Shown: in pieces, positions 8,366-16,708 of the stretch
Position numbering within the stretch: the first letter of the stretch is position 1
Layout: the number at the start of each line of letters is the position of its first letter
NCBI RefSeq assembly: GCF_009765355.1
Contig: NZ_VTHK01000016.1
Span: 124,001 to 188,000, forward strand
Direction of reading: 5' to 3'
From: Amycolatopsis anabasis
GTDB taxonomy: Bacteria; Actinomycetota; Actinomycetes; Mycobacteriales; Pseudonocardiaceae
Length of the DNA stretch: 64,000 nucleotides
The notes under the pieces: model-generated
The model's database searches: none
Seen by the model: only the letters and a program-made list of their open reading frames with translations
Told to the model about the DNA's origin: nothing
Position numbers and translations under genes: made by a program

Positions 8366-10207
8366 ATGAAGGGCGCGGGGATGGTGGTCACCATCCTGGT
8401 GGTCCTGGGCGGGGTGACCGGGCTCGGGTACGCCGCCGGGCTGGGGAACGCCTCGATCCTGGCCGGGCTGACGGCGCTGTTCTGCCTGATCGCGGCGGTC
8501 GGCGGGCCGCTGCGCGCGGATCTGCGGCTGTTCGCGGCGTTCGCCCCCGCGCTCGTCCTCGGTGTCGGGGTGCCCCGGCTGCTCGGCGAGGTCTCGCCGT
8601 GGGCGGCGATCGCGCTGCTCGTGGTCATCGTCTTCGTCGCGGGCCTGGTGCCCGCACTGGGCGCCCGCTATGTCACCGTCGGGCTCGGCCTGGGGATGGC
8701 TTCGCTGTTCGGGTACGGCTTCCAGCTCACCGGCACGGCGAGCGCGGGCCAGATCATCGGCGCGCCCGCGCTGGCCGTCGGCGTGGTGCTCGTGCTGCGG
8801 CTGCTGATGGGCGCGCGGGATCCCGGCAAACCGACCCGGGAGGCGCTCGCCGACGCGCTCACCGGCGAGGGCGCCGACATTCAGGAACGCGCGGCCCGGC
8901 TCTGGCTGGCCGACCGCCCGGTGCGGTGGACCGCGCGGGTGCTCGGCGGGACGTTCCGGTTCCGTGCCGCGGCCGGTATCCTCGCCGCCCGGGAACGCCG
9001 GTTGAGCGGCACGGCGGCCACCGAGGTGTCCGGTTCGCTCGAGGCGGCCCGCGAGGAGGCTGCCCGGATCGCCGGAGCCGTGCGGTCTCCGTCCACACCG
9101 GACACCGTCGAACCGGTCCGGCGCCGCGCGCCGGAGGCCGAACTCCCCGGCGCGACCCGGCACCTGATCGACGGCCTGTGGTCGGCGCTGGAGACCGTCC
9201 GGGACGCGGCCCTGCACCGCGACAAGTCGCGTGTGGACGTTCCGCGCGCGTTGCCCCGCGAAGTGCTGCTGACCTCGTTGCGCGGCGCGCTCACCTGGCG
9301 GTCCGCGCAGCTGCGGCACGCCGTCCGGTGCGCCTTGGGCGTGCTGCTCGCCCTCGCGGTGGCCCGGTTGCGGCCGGGCGATCCGCTCACCGTCTCGTTC
9401 CTGATGAGCACCTTCGCGGTCATGCAGCCGGAATGGCAGGACAGCCTCAGCCGGGCGTGGCAGCGCATCGCGGGCACGCTCGCCGGGGCGGGCGCGCTCG
9501 CCCTGGTGCTCTGGCTGCTGCCGCAGGCCGCGCTCGTGCCGATCGGCGTGGTCGCGGTGCTGATCGGCTTCTCGTTCCAGCAGAAGCAGCCGATCGTGTT
9601 CAACGCGTGCATCGTGCTGATGGCGGTCGGCGTGAACGCCACCAAGCAGCACCTCGATCCGCGCTCCACGCTGATCGAGTACGTGCTGCTGATGCTGCTC
9701 GCCGCCGGGATCGGGCTGGTGTTCGGTTTCGCCGCGGTGCCTGAGGTGCGCAAACCGAGCCTCGCGCGGCGCTTCGCCGAGGCCACCGCGGCGCTGTGCG
9801 AGTTGCTCACCGAGGTCGCCTCGGTCCTGCGCGGCGACGAGACCGACGGTCCCGAACTGGCCAAGCGGTTCCGCGCCGCCGCGCGCACCCGGCAGGAACT
9901 GGTCACCGCGGAACCGGGCAGCGCCGAACCGAGCGAGGACGAACGGCACGCCGTGGCACAGGCCGTCGAGGGACTGCGCGGGCTGGTGGCCACCGCCTCG
10001 GCCCTGCTGCTGCGGCGGGAGGCCGCCGCCCCGCTCGCCGGCGCGCTCGCGGACGTCGCGGCCGCCCTGGCGCCGGGCGCCGAACCGGAGCTGGATCGCC
10101 TGGAGAACTACCGGCCCCTGGCCGAGGACGACGAGCAGCGGTTGCTGCTGGACACCCTGGCCGCCGATCTGGTCCAGGTCGGCCGGGCCGCGGAGGAGTT
10201 GCGATGA
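8366..10207 (+). CDS. FUSC-family membrane transporter
   Basis: A 613-residue protein with two clusters of hydrophobic helices (about residues 5-150 and 320-460), each followed by a long soluble, alpha-helical, charged segment. This layout fits the FUSC/aromatic-acid-exporter (AaeB/YccS-like) family of inner-membrane efflux proteins. The substrate is not inferable. GGAGGGG stands 4-9 bases before the ATG. It ends in a 4-bp ATGA overlap with the GNAT gene, so the two are coupled. Confidence 0.75.
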   Translation: MKGAGMVVTILVVLGGVTGLGYAAGLGNASILAGLTALFCLIAAVGGPLRADLRLFAAFAPALVLGVGVPRLLGEVSPWAAIALLVVIVFVAGLVPALGARYVTVGLGLGMASLFGYGFQLTGTASAGQIIGAPALAVGVVLVLRLLMGARDPGKPTREALADALTGEGADIQERAARLWLADRPVRWTARVLGGTFRFRAAAGILAARERRLSGTAATEVSGSLEAAREEAARIAGAVRSPSTPDTVEPVRRRAPEAELPGATRHLIDGLWSALETVRDAALHRDKSRVDVPRALPREVLLTSLRGALTWRSAQLRHAVRCALGVLLALAVARLRPGDPLTVSFLMSTFAVMQPEWQDSLSRAWQRIAGTLAGAGALALVLWLLPQAALVPIGVVAVLIGFSFQQKQPIVFNACIVLMAVGVNATKQHLDPRSTLIEYVLLMLLAAGIGLVFGFAAVPEVRKPSLARRFAEATAALCELLTEVASVLRGDETDGPELAKRFRAAARTRQELVTAEPGSAEPSEDERHAVAQAVEGLRGLVATASALLLRREAAAPLAGALADVAAALAPGAEPELDRLENYRPLAEDDEQRLLLDTLAADLVQVGRAAEELR

Positions 10208-10767
10208 CCGAGTTCTGGACCGGGCGCAAGGTGCGCCTGCGCGGGATCGAACCCGAGGACTGGGCGGCGTTCCAGCGTTTCGACGAGCATTCGGCGGACA
10301 TGCGCGGCGCGGACCTGCTGTATCCGCCCCGGTCGGCGGAGGGCTACCGCCAATGGGCCCGGACCCGGGCGACGGACGAACCCGGCGGGGACGAGTTCCA
10401 GCTCGCCATCGAATCGCTCGCCGATCGGGCACTCGTCGGTTCACTGTCCACAACGGACACCGATCGGCGCGCGGGCCGGTTCGGCTACGGCATCGCGATC
10501 GGCCACGACCACCAGCGCCGCGGTTACGCGACCGACGCGATCGTGCTCCTGCTGACCTACCTGTTCGGCGAGCGCCGCTACCACAAGTGCGAGGTGGGCA
10601 TCTACGCCTTCAACGAGGCCTCGATCGGATTGCACGAAAAGCTCGGATTCCAGGTCGAGGGCCGGCTGCGCGAGCACGAGTACTTCGCCGGGCGGCGGCA
10701 CGATCTGGTGCTGATGGGCCTGACGCTCGACGAATTCACCGCCCGCCACCCCTTCCCCGCGCTGTAA
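10204..10767 (+). CDS. GNAT acetyltransferase, RimJ/RimL type
   Basis: A 187-residue protein of the acetyl-CoA-dependent GNAT superfamily. The acetyl-CoA loop is visible as HDHQRRGYATDAI and the last motif as NEASIGLHEKLGF, both typical of RimJ/RimL-like and ribosomal-protein or antibiotic acetyltransferases. The acceptor is unknown. The start overlaps the FUSC stop by 4 bp. A long palindrome follows within 20 bp of the stop. Confidence 0.85.
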   Translation: MTEFWTGRKVRLRGIEPEDWAAFQRFDEHSADMRGADLLYPPRSAEGYRQWARTRATDEPGGDEFQLAIESLADRALVGSLSTTDTDRRAGRFGYGIAIGHDHQRRGYATDAIVLLLTYLFGERRYHKCEVGIYAFNEASIGLHEKLGFQVEGRLREHEYFAGRRHDLVLMGLTLDEFTARHPFPAL

Positions 10768-10786
10768 GCCCCCACCAGCAGGAAAT

Positions 10787-10871
10787 CGGCAGGAAGGGAC
10801 CTTCACTCCTCGGAAACCGGAGCGAGGGACCTTTACTCCAGTAGAACGTGAGCGAAGGTCCCTTCCTGCCG
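10787..10871. terminator. Long inverted repeat between convergent genes
   Basis: 22-bp arms starting CGGCAGGAAGGGACCTTC at 10787 and ending at 10871 are complementary with one mismatch. The loop holds further GGGACCTT-like copies (10825-10834). The position between the converging GNAT and MFS genes suggests a bidirectional terminator or a palindromic repeat element. Confidence 0.6.
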
Positions 10872-10936
10872 CCGCTCGACGAAACCGGGGGGGGTCGAGC
10901 CCGGCGATTCGGCGACGAGTCGCGCTCGCTCGGCTG

Positions 10937-12340
10937 CTAAGAGATCTCGTGCCGCTCGAGGGCGCTCTTGCCCCGTAGTTCCGTCTCGCGCACCGGGCGG
11001 ATCGCGTACGCGGTCACACCGATGGCGGCCAGCCACAGGGCCGCGCCGAACAAGCCGAGGGTGTGCACGCCGCCGACGAACTCGCCCACCCGCGCCGGTT
11101 CGCCCACGACCGCGCCGAACACCGCCACGCCCAGCGCCCCGGCGGCCTGCCGCGCGGTGTTGTTCACGCCGCTGGCGACCCCGGCGCGCTCCGGCGGCAC
11201 GGCGCCGACCGCGGCCGCGACCACCGCCGCGGTGAGCAGGCCCATCGCCGTGCCGAGCCCGGCCATCGGCAGCAGGAACGTCGGGTAGCCGCTCGTCTCG
11301 CGCACGAAAAGCAGGCCCAGCAAGGAAACCACGCCCAGCGCCAGCCCGGCGATCATCGGCGGGCGCGGGCCGAACCGCGCGGTGAGCCGCCCGGTGACCG
11401 GCGCCAGCAGGGCCAGCGGCGCGAAGATCGGCAGCATCCGCAGCCCGGCGGTCAGCGGGTCGGAGCCCAGGACCCGTTGCAGGTACAGGGTGGCCACCAG
11501 GATCGTGCCCAGCCCGACGAAGTTCATCGCGCCCGCCACCAGGTTCGCCCCGGTGAACCGGCGGTCGCGCAGCAGGCCGAGCGGGAGCATGGGATCGGCG
11601 GACCGCCGCTCGACGGCCACGAATCCGGCGGCGGCGACCACCGCGATCGTCCCCGCGAGCCAGGGCGCCTCACCCGCACCGGCCCGGATCACCGCGTACA
11701 CCGCGGCGGCGAGCGCCACCGCCGCGGTCAGCGCACCGGGCACGTCGACCCGGCGACCGGGCACGGTGCCTTCGGCGCGGACCAGCGCGGTGGTCCCGGC
11801 GATCGCGCACGCGGCCAGGGGCACGTTGAGCCAGAACAGCGAACGCCAGCCCGCCGCGTGCACCAGCAACCCACCCAGCAGCGGCCCCGCGGACAGCGCC
11901 ACCGCCGACACGCCGGCCCAGATGCCCAAGGCCCGGGCCTGCTCCCCGCGTTCCGGGTAGGTCCGGGTGATCACCGCGAGCGTGCCGGGCAGCAGCAGCG
12001 CCGCGCCGAGCCCCTGCAGCACCCGCCCACCGACCAGTACCGGGGCCGACCAGGCCAGCCCGCAGAGCACCGACGCGCAGCCGAACACCGCGAATCCGGC
12101 CACCACCACCCGCCGGTGCCCGAACACGTCTCCGACCGCCCCGCCGCACAGCAGCAGGGCCGCCAGCACCACCGAATACCCGTCCACGATCCACTGCAAC
12201 CGCGGCAGATCCGCCCCGAGCTCGGCACCCATCGTGGGCAGGGCGACGTTGACGACCGTGACGTCCAGCTGCACCAGGAACATCCCGGCGCACATCGTGA
12301 GCAGCACGGCCGCGCGGGACCTTCGCACCATCATGTCCAT
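10937..12340 (-). CDS. MFS drug-efflux transporter, DHA2 type
   Basis: A 467-residue permease with about 14 predicted helices. It has the DHA2 (EmrB/QacA) signature LDVTVVNVALPTMGAEL in helix 1 and LQWIVDGY before helix 2. Such proteins export drugs or metabolites by proton antiport. It is transcribed divergently from an ArsR-type regulator, with a perfect palindrome in the 64-bp gap, so it is the probable target of that regulator. The start at 12340 (MDMM) is used; in-frame ATGs at 12334 and 12331 are possible. Confidence 0.88.
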   Translation of the reverse strand: MDMMVRRSRAAVLLTMCAGMFLVQLDVTVVNVALPTMGAELGADLPRLQWIVDGYSVVLAALLLCGGAVGDVFGHRRVVVAGFAVFGCASVLCGLAWSAPVLVGGRVLQGLGAALLLPGTLAVITRTYPERGEQARALGIWAGVSAVALSAGPLLGGLLVHAAGWRSLFWLNVPLAACAIAGTTALVRAEGTVPGRRVDVPGALTAAVALAAAVYAVIRAGAGEAPWLAGTIAVVAAAGFVAVERRSADPMLPLGLLRDRRFTGANLVAGAMNFVGLGTILVATLYLQRVLGSDPLTAGLRMLPIFAPLALLAPVTGRLTARFGPRPPMIAGLALGVVSLLGLLFVRETSGYPTFLLPMAGLGTAMGLLTAAVVAAAVGAVPPERAGVASGVNNTARQAAGALGVAVFGAVVGEPARVGEFVGGVHTLGLFGAALWLAAIGVTAYAIRPVRETELRGKSALERHEIS

Positions 12341-12360
12341 GGCCCCAGGAGATCCCGGGA

Positions 12361-12384
12361 ACACTTCCAGCGGGCTGGAAGTGT
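12361..12384. promoter_or_regulatory. Palindromic operator, MFS/ArsR
   Basis: ACACTTCCAGC, two bases, GCTGGAAGTGT: a perfect 24-bp palindrome between the divergent genes. A second, looser dyad with half-sites GGAAGC and GCTTCC spans the regulator's own ATG at 12399-12413. Both share the GGAAG half-site, suggesting cooperative or autoregulatory binding. Confidence 0.75.
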
Positions 12385-12404
12385 GCCTGCGGCATCCTGG
12401 AAGC

Positions 12405-13160
12405 ATGGCTTCCGGTGGAGACGTCGACATCGCGCGGACGGCGGCGCTGTTCGCCGATCCGGCGCGGGTGCGGGTGCTGACCGCGCTCGCGGACGGGCGC
12501 GCGCTGGCCGCCTCGGTCCTGGCGACCGAAGCCGGGCTGTCGGCGCAGGGCGTCAGCGCGCATCTCGCGAAGCTCCGGGAGGCGGGCCTGGTCACCGCGG
12601 AACGGTCCGGGCGGCACCGCTTCTACCGGCTGGCCGGTGGTGAGGTGACCGACGTGCTGGAAACCCTCGCCCGGTTCTCCCCGGCCGAACCGGTCACCTC
12701 GCTGAAGGCGGGCACCCGGGCGCAGGCGCTGCGGTTCGCCCGCACCTGTTACGACCACCTCGCCGGGCGGGTGGGCGTCGCGGTCACCGCCGCGCTCCTC
12801 GACCACGGCGCGTTGCGCAGCGTCGACGGCATCCCCAGCACCCGGCGGCGCGTGGCGGACCGGTTGTCCGCCCCGCTGGCCGAGCATCCGTACGCACTCG
12901 GCCCGCGAGCCGCCGAGGTGTTCGGCGCCCTCGGCGTCGACGTCGAGGGCACGCGGACCCGGCGACCGTTGCTGAAGTTCTGCCTGGACTGGTCCGAGCA
13001 GCGGCACCACCTGGCGGGCGCGCTCGGCGCCGCCCTGACCGAGGCCATGCTGAACGCGGGCTGGCTGCTCCGGCGCCGGCCCGGGCACCGGGCGCTGCGC
13101 CTGACCCCCGAAGGCGCCGCGGCCCTGCGCGACCGGCTGGGCCTCGACTTCGACCCGTAG
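12405..13160 (+). CDS. ArsR-family regulator with C-terminal extension
   Basis: 251 residues. Residues 1-90 form a winged-helix ArsR domain (LFADPARVRVLTALADG, then the recognition helix region SAQGVSAHLAKLREAGLV). The C-terminal 150 residues are an extra domain found in larger ArsR-like repressors that control adjacent transporters; its ligand is unknown. No CXC metal-binding motif is seen, so a metal sensor of the classical type is unlikely. It is divergent from the MFS efflux gene across a palindromic operator. Confidence 0.85.
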   Translation: MASGGDVDIARTAALFADPARVRVLTALADGRALAASVLATEAGLSAQGVSAHLAKLREAGLVTAERSGRHRFYRLAGGEVTDVLETLARFSPAEPVTSLKAGTRAQALRFARTCYDHLAGRVGVAVTAALLDHGALRSVDGIPSTRRRVADRLSAPLAEHPYALGPRAAEVFGALGVDVEGTRTRRPLLKFCLDWSEQRHHLAGALGAALTEAMLNAGWLLRRRPGHRALRLTPEGAAALRDRLGLDFDP

Positions 13161-13164
13161 GCCG

Positions 13165-13737
13165 CTATTCCGCCGGGGACTTGCGGTTCGCGCGGTACTC
13201 CGCGGCGAGCTTGGCGTCCGGACCGCATTTCGCGCACGGGGTGAACCCGAGTTCCCGCGCCTCGGCGATCGCGATCGGGATCGTGTCCCGATCGGCGAGC
13301 CACCGGCAGTCGGTGAGGTGGTAGCGCGGGTACTCGTCGACCACCACCACCTCGACGTCGAGTTCCGAGACGATCAGCAGATCCGCGGCGTCGGTCTGCT
13401 CCTCCGCCGGGTCGCCGTTCTCGTCTTCGGTCTCGGCACCGGATTTGGCTTCACCGTCGAGTTTTCCGGCCGCAGGCAGCAGTTCGGTCTGGTTCTCCGG
13501 TTCCTCCCCCGGCTCCGCCTCGTCCTCGTCGGTCTCTTCCTCCGCGCCGGGCTCGGCTTCCTCGGCCTCCGCGCCGGGACGCCGGGTTCGTCTGCGCAGG
13601 AAGTCCACGACAAGGATGAGGCCGGCGAGGACGGAAAGGCCGATCGAGATCCACGCCCACAGCGAGTTCGCCGTGATCAGCGCCGTGACCAGCAACCCCA
13701 GGGCGGCCAGGACCAGGATGAGGACGATATAGAGCAC
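13165..13737 (-). CDS. Conserved membrane protein with Ada-like Cys motif
   Basis: 190 residues: two hydrophobic segments (about 3-23 and 28-46), a very acidic low-complexity linker (55-115, Glu/Asp-rich), and a C-terminal domain with YPRYHLTDCRWL followed by GFTPCAKCGPD. The H-x3-C...C-x2-C spacing resembles the Ada-like metal-binding fold also found at the ends of other secreted or membrane proteins, so zinc binding is plausible. Function unknown. It lies downstream of divIVA, beyond a strong terminator, and converges with the ArsR gene 4 bp away. Confidence 0.7.
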   Translation of the reverse strand: MLYIVLILVLAALGLLVTALITANSLWAWISIGLSVLAGLILVVDFLRRRTRRPGAEAEEAEPGAEEETDEDEAEPGEEPENQTELLPAAGKLDGEAKSGAETEDENGDPAEEQTDAADLLIVSELDVEVVVVDEYPRYHLTDCRWLADRDTIPIAIAEARELGFTPCAKCGPDAKLAAEYRANRKSPAE

Positions 13738-13765
13738 GGTGAATTACAACACGAACGGACATGGG

Positions 13766-13806
13766 AAACGGTTCCGACCCTCCCACCGGGAGTGTCGGAA
13801 CCGTTT
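13766..13806 (-). terminator. Terminator of divIVA
   Basis: Perfect 13-bp arms AAACGGTTCCGAC and its complement, with a further CTCCC/GGGAG pairing inside the loop. It starts 22 bp past the divIVA stop. Confidence 0.8.
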
Positions 13807-13828
13807 CTGTGCGTTTGTGCGCCGGAGA

Positions 13829-14707
13829 CTAGCCCGCTTCGGCGCGCGGGCCGAACGAGTAACCCTGGCCGCCGCTGCCCCCGCTGCCGCTTCCGCCGGA
13901 GGACTGGCCGGAACCGGAGGACGCCGACGCGGGCGCCGCGGAGCCGCGGTCGTCGAGTTCGCGCAACTGGGACTCGAGGAAACCACGCAGTCGGGTGCGG
14001 TACTCCCGCTCGATCGTGCGCAGCTCCTCGATCTTCTTGCCCAGCGCGCTCTTCTCGCTGTTCATGTTGTTCATCGTCTCGGTGTACTTGCGCTGCGCCT
14101 CGCGTTCCATGGTGGTCGCCTTGTCGCGCGCCTGCCGCTCCAGGGTCTCCGCCCTGGTGCGAGCGTCGTTCAGCATGGTCTCGGCACGCGTACGCGCCTC
14201 GTTGACCATCGAGTCGGACTTCGACCGGGCGTCGGAGAGCAGCTGCTCGGACTTGGTCCGCGCCTCCGCCAGCATGCCGTCGGACTCGGTCTTGGCCTCC
14301 GCAGTCAGCCGGTCGGCCATCTCCTGGGCCAGCCCGAGGACCTTCGCGGCCTGGACGTTGGGCTCGCCGTTGTCGGCCATCATGCCCGGGTGGGTCTGCG
14401 TCTGCTCCAGCGCGCTCGGGGGCGGCACCGGGGCGAGTCTCCGCGACGGCTCCTCACGCACCGGGGGCGGACCGCCCACGGCGCCGGCGTTGGCCTTGGC
14501 CGTCTCCAGCTCGCCTCGGGTCGATTCGAGCTCGGCGTCGAGCTGCTCGACCTGCTGACGCAGCTCGTTGTTGTCCTCGATCAACCGGGCAAGCTCGGTC
14601 TCCACCAGGTCGAGGAACGCGTCCACTTCGTCCTCGTTGTAGCCCCTCTTGCCAATGGGCGGCTTGCTGAACGCGACGTTATGCACGTCAGCGGGGGTCA
14701 ACGACAT
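13829..14707 (-). CDS. divIVA: DivIVA/Wag31 polar growth protein
   Basis: 292 residues. The N-terminal DivIVA membrane-binding segment MSLTPADVHNVAFSKPP is followed by RGYNEDEVDAFLDLVE and long coiled coils (about 30-65 and 130-245) with repeated EARTKSEQLL-like heptads. A Pro-rich linker separates them and a Gly/Ser-rich tail ends the protein. In actinobacteria it marks cell poles and directs tip extension. It is the last gene of the dcw region, 49 bp after yggT on the same strand, and is followed by a strong terminator. Confidence 0.96.
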   Translation of the reverse strand: MSLTPADVHNVAFSKPPIGKRGYNEDEVDAFLDLVETELARLIEDNNELRQQVEQLDAELESTRGELETAKANAGAVGGPPPVREEPSRRLAPVPPPSALEQTQTHPGMMADNGEPNVQAAKVLGLAQEMADRLTAEAKTESDGMLAEARTKSEQLLSDARSKSDSMVNEARTRAETMLNDARTRAETLERQARDKATTMEREAQRKYTETMNNMNSEKSALGKKIEELRTIEREYRTRLRGFLESQLRELDDRGSAAPASASSGSGQSSGGSGSGGSGGQGYSFGPRAEAG

Positions 14708-14756
14708 CAGATCACCTCACGCACTCCATGGCCTGCAGGTCACCCGGGTTCCCCGA

Positions 14757-15041
14757 TCACCCGGGATACGCCAGTTGCATCAGTATGAACACAACCAACA
14801 GCAGCACCATAATCGATAAGTCCAGTCCGACGCCGCCAATCCGCACCATCGGGATGATCCGCCGGACCAATCGGACCGGCGGGTCGGTCACTGTGTAGAT
14901 GGTCTCCAGCGTCACCGCAACCCCTCCAGCGGGACGCCACTCGCGTGCGAACGCTCGCACGAGCTCAACCACGACACGCGCTGTGAGCAGGAGCCAAAAC
15001 GCGAACAGCACGTAGTAGAGGACAAGCCAGACCGCATCCAC
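14757..15041 (-). CDS. YggT-family membrane protein
   Basis: 94 residues with two hydrophobic helices (about 5-28 and 72-92) around a central DPPVRLVRRIIPMVRIGGVGLDLS segment characteristic of YggT (YlmG). The family is implicated in division or osmotic tolerance; the mechanism is unclear. It sits between sepF and divIVA as in most actinobacteria. A terminator after sepF means it probably has its own promoter in the 15042-15231 spacer, where AT-rich stretches such as GCATTAAGT are present on the minus strand. Confidence 0.9.
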   Translation of the reverse strand: MDAVWLVLYYVLFAFWLLLTARVVVELVRAFAREWRPAGGVAVTLETIYTVTDPPVRLVRRIIPMVRIGGVGLDLSIMVLLLVVFILMQLAYPG

Positions 15042-15231
15042 GCCCCCACTCTGCCACAGCCGCGCACGCCCGCGCGCGAAGCCACCGTCAAGGCGCGTTC
15101 AGGTTCCGGAAGTGAGTAAGCCCACTCGACTTAATGCGACAGTAAAGTCACCCGTAGTACACGCCGCGTTTTCATGATCACATTGCGAAGGAACGCCGTG
15201 ACCTTGTGTGCCCGGCACTCGGCGGCGCGCA

Positions 15232-15279
15232 CAAAAATAAGGGGTCTTTCGTACGAAAGGTTCGCACGGAAGACCCCTT
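15232..15279 (-). terminator. Rho-independent terminator of sepF
   Basis: On the minus strand AAGGGGTCTT pairs with AAGACCCCTT, followed by ATTTTTG. A second small GAAGCC/GGCTTC stem precedes it. It lies 23 bp after the sepF stop. The rest of the spacer (15042-15231) shows no ORF. Confidence 0.88.
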
Positions 15280-15301
15280 CGAAGCCCGGCTTCGGGAACG
15301 T

Positions 15302-15895
15302 CTAGTGGCGGAGGAACAACCCACCCTCGGCGATTCGACGGCGGTCCTCCGCGGTCACCTCGACGTCCGGCGGTGAGAGCAAGAACACCTTGTTGGTGAC
15401 CTTGTCCATCGAACCGCGCAGCGCGAAAGCCAGCCCGGCGGCGAAGTCCACCACCCGCTTCGCGTCCGCGTTCTCCATCTCGGTCAGGTTGATGATCACC
15501 GGGATGCCGTCCCGGTACGCCTCGCCGACCGCCCGCGCCTCCGTGTAGTTCGTGGGGTGCAGGGTGGTGATCCGGCTCAGCGGGTCCCGCACGACCGTCC
15601 GCGGCGCCTCCGGCACCGGGCGCAACCGCGCTACCGGCTCCGGTTGCCGATCGACCGCGAGCGCGCCGTGCACCGACGGCTCGACCGACGACATCGCCCG
15701 GCTCCGGGACCGGACCGGGGGCTCGTCGGCGTAGTCGTCGGCCGGGCGGTACCGTCCTCGGGTACGCGCCGGTGGCTCGTCGTAGGCGTCGTACTCGTCC
15801 TCGGCGTAGCCGTGGCGGTAGCCGTCCTCGTCGTAACCTTCTTCATCGGCCGGGACCATCCCGAAGTAGGCCTTCAGCTTCTGCAGCGCGCTCAT
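15302..15895 (-). CDS. sepF: Cell division protein SepF
   Basis: 197 residues. A short N-terminal amphipathic helix (MSALQKLKAYFGMV) for membrane attachment is followed by an acidic Tyr/Asp-rich and then Arg-rich linker (18-110). The conserved SepF core follows (112-197: GIPVIINLTEMENADAKRVV, DFAAGLAFALRG, KVFLLSPPDVEV). SepF tethers FtsZ to the membrane in bacteria lacking FtsA. It is separated from yggS by 81 bp and ends at a strong terminator. Confidence 0.95.
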   Translation of the reverse strand: MSALQKLKAYFGMVPADEEGYDEDGYRHGYAEDEYDAYDEPPARTRGRYRPADDYADEPPVRSRSRAMSSVEPSVHGALAVDRQPEPVARLRPVPEAPRTVVRDPLSRITTLHPTNYTEARAVGEAYRDGIPVIINLTEMENADAKRVVDFAAGLAFALRGSMDKVTNKVFLLSPPDVEVTAEDRRRIAEGGLFLRH

Positions 15896-15976
15896 GCCTC
15901 TCCCTCAGCCCTAGCCGCTCTCCCAAGCATTCCTACCCGAAAGATCTCCAACGGGTGATCGTTTCGGGCCAACTCC

Positions 15977-16708
15977 CTAGGGCGAGGCTAAACCGCGGCC
16001 GCCGAGCAACGCGGTTCCGACACGCACACACGTGGAGCCGTGCTGGATCGCCTGCTCGAGATCACCGCTCATCCCGGCGGACAACTCGGTCGCCTCCGGG
16101 TGATCACGACGGAGTTCCTCCGCCGCGCGGGCGAGTCGTTCGAACGCCGGGGCGGGGTCCGCGCCCAGCGGCGCGACGGCCATCAGACCCCTGAGAGATA
16201 AATCACCCGAGGGGGTTAGCTCTTCGGCGAGCCGGTTCACCTCTTCGAGCGAACATCCGCCCCTGCCTGGGGAATCGTCCAGGCTGACCTGGATCAACAC
16301 CTCCAGCGGCCCCTGCCGCTCGCCGCGCTCGCGGGCGTTGCGGACCGCTTTCGCCAGTGCCTCGGCGAGCCGGACCGAGTCGACCGACTGGACCTGGTCC
16401 GCCCAACGCGCGACCGACCGCGCCTTGTTGCGCTGCAACCGGCCGACCATGTGCCAGCGGATCCCCGCGCCGGGGCGGAGTTCGCGGACCTCGGCGACCT
16501 TGTCCGCCGCCTCCTGGTCCCGGTTCTCCGCCAGCTCGGTCACGCCGAGGTCGGCGAGCAGCGCCGCGTCGGTGGCCGGGAAGGTCTTGGTGACGGCGAG
16601 CAGCCGGACCTCGTCGCGGGCCCGGCCCGCCGCGGCACAGGCTTCGCCGATCCGCTTGTGCACCGCCGCCAGCGCCTGCTCGAGTTCCGCGCGCCGGTCG
16701 CCGTTCAC
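15977..16708 (-). CDS. YggS-family PLP-binding protein
   Basis: 243 residues of the YggS/PROSC family, which buffers pyridoxal phosphate and affects amino-acid homeostasis. The PLP-lysine motif LLAVTKTFP is near residue 40; GVTELAENRDQEA, WHMVGRLQRNK and LSAGMSGDLEQAI follow in canonical order. The start is the GTG at 16708, in a GTGA overlap with the pgeF stop. A longer frame upstream would translate pgeF out of frame and is rejected. Confidence 0.93.
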   Translation of the reverse strand: MNGDRRAELEQALAAVHKRIGEACAAAGRARDEVRLLAVTKTFPATDAALLADLGVTELAENRDQEAADKVAEVRELRPGAGIRWHMVGRLQRNKARSVARWADQVQSVDSVRLAEALAKAVRNARERGERQGPLEVLIQVSLDDSPGRGGCSLEEVNRLAEELTPSGDLSLRGLMAVAPLGADPAPAFERLARAAEELRRDHPEATELSAGMSGDLEQAIQHGSTCVRVGTALLGGRGLASP

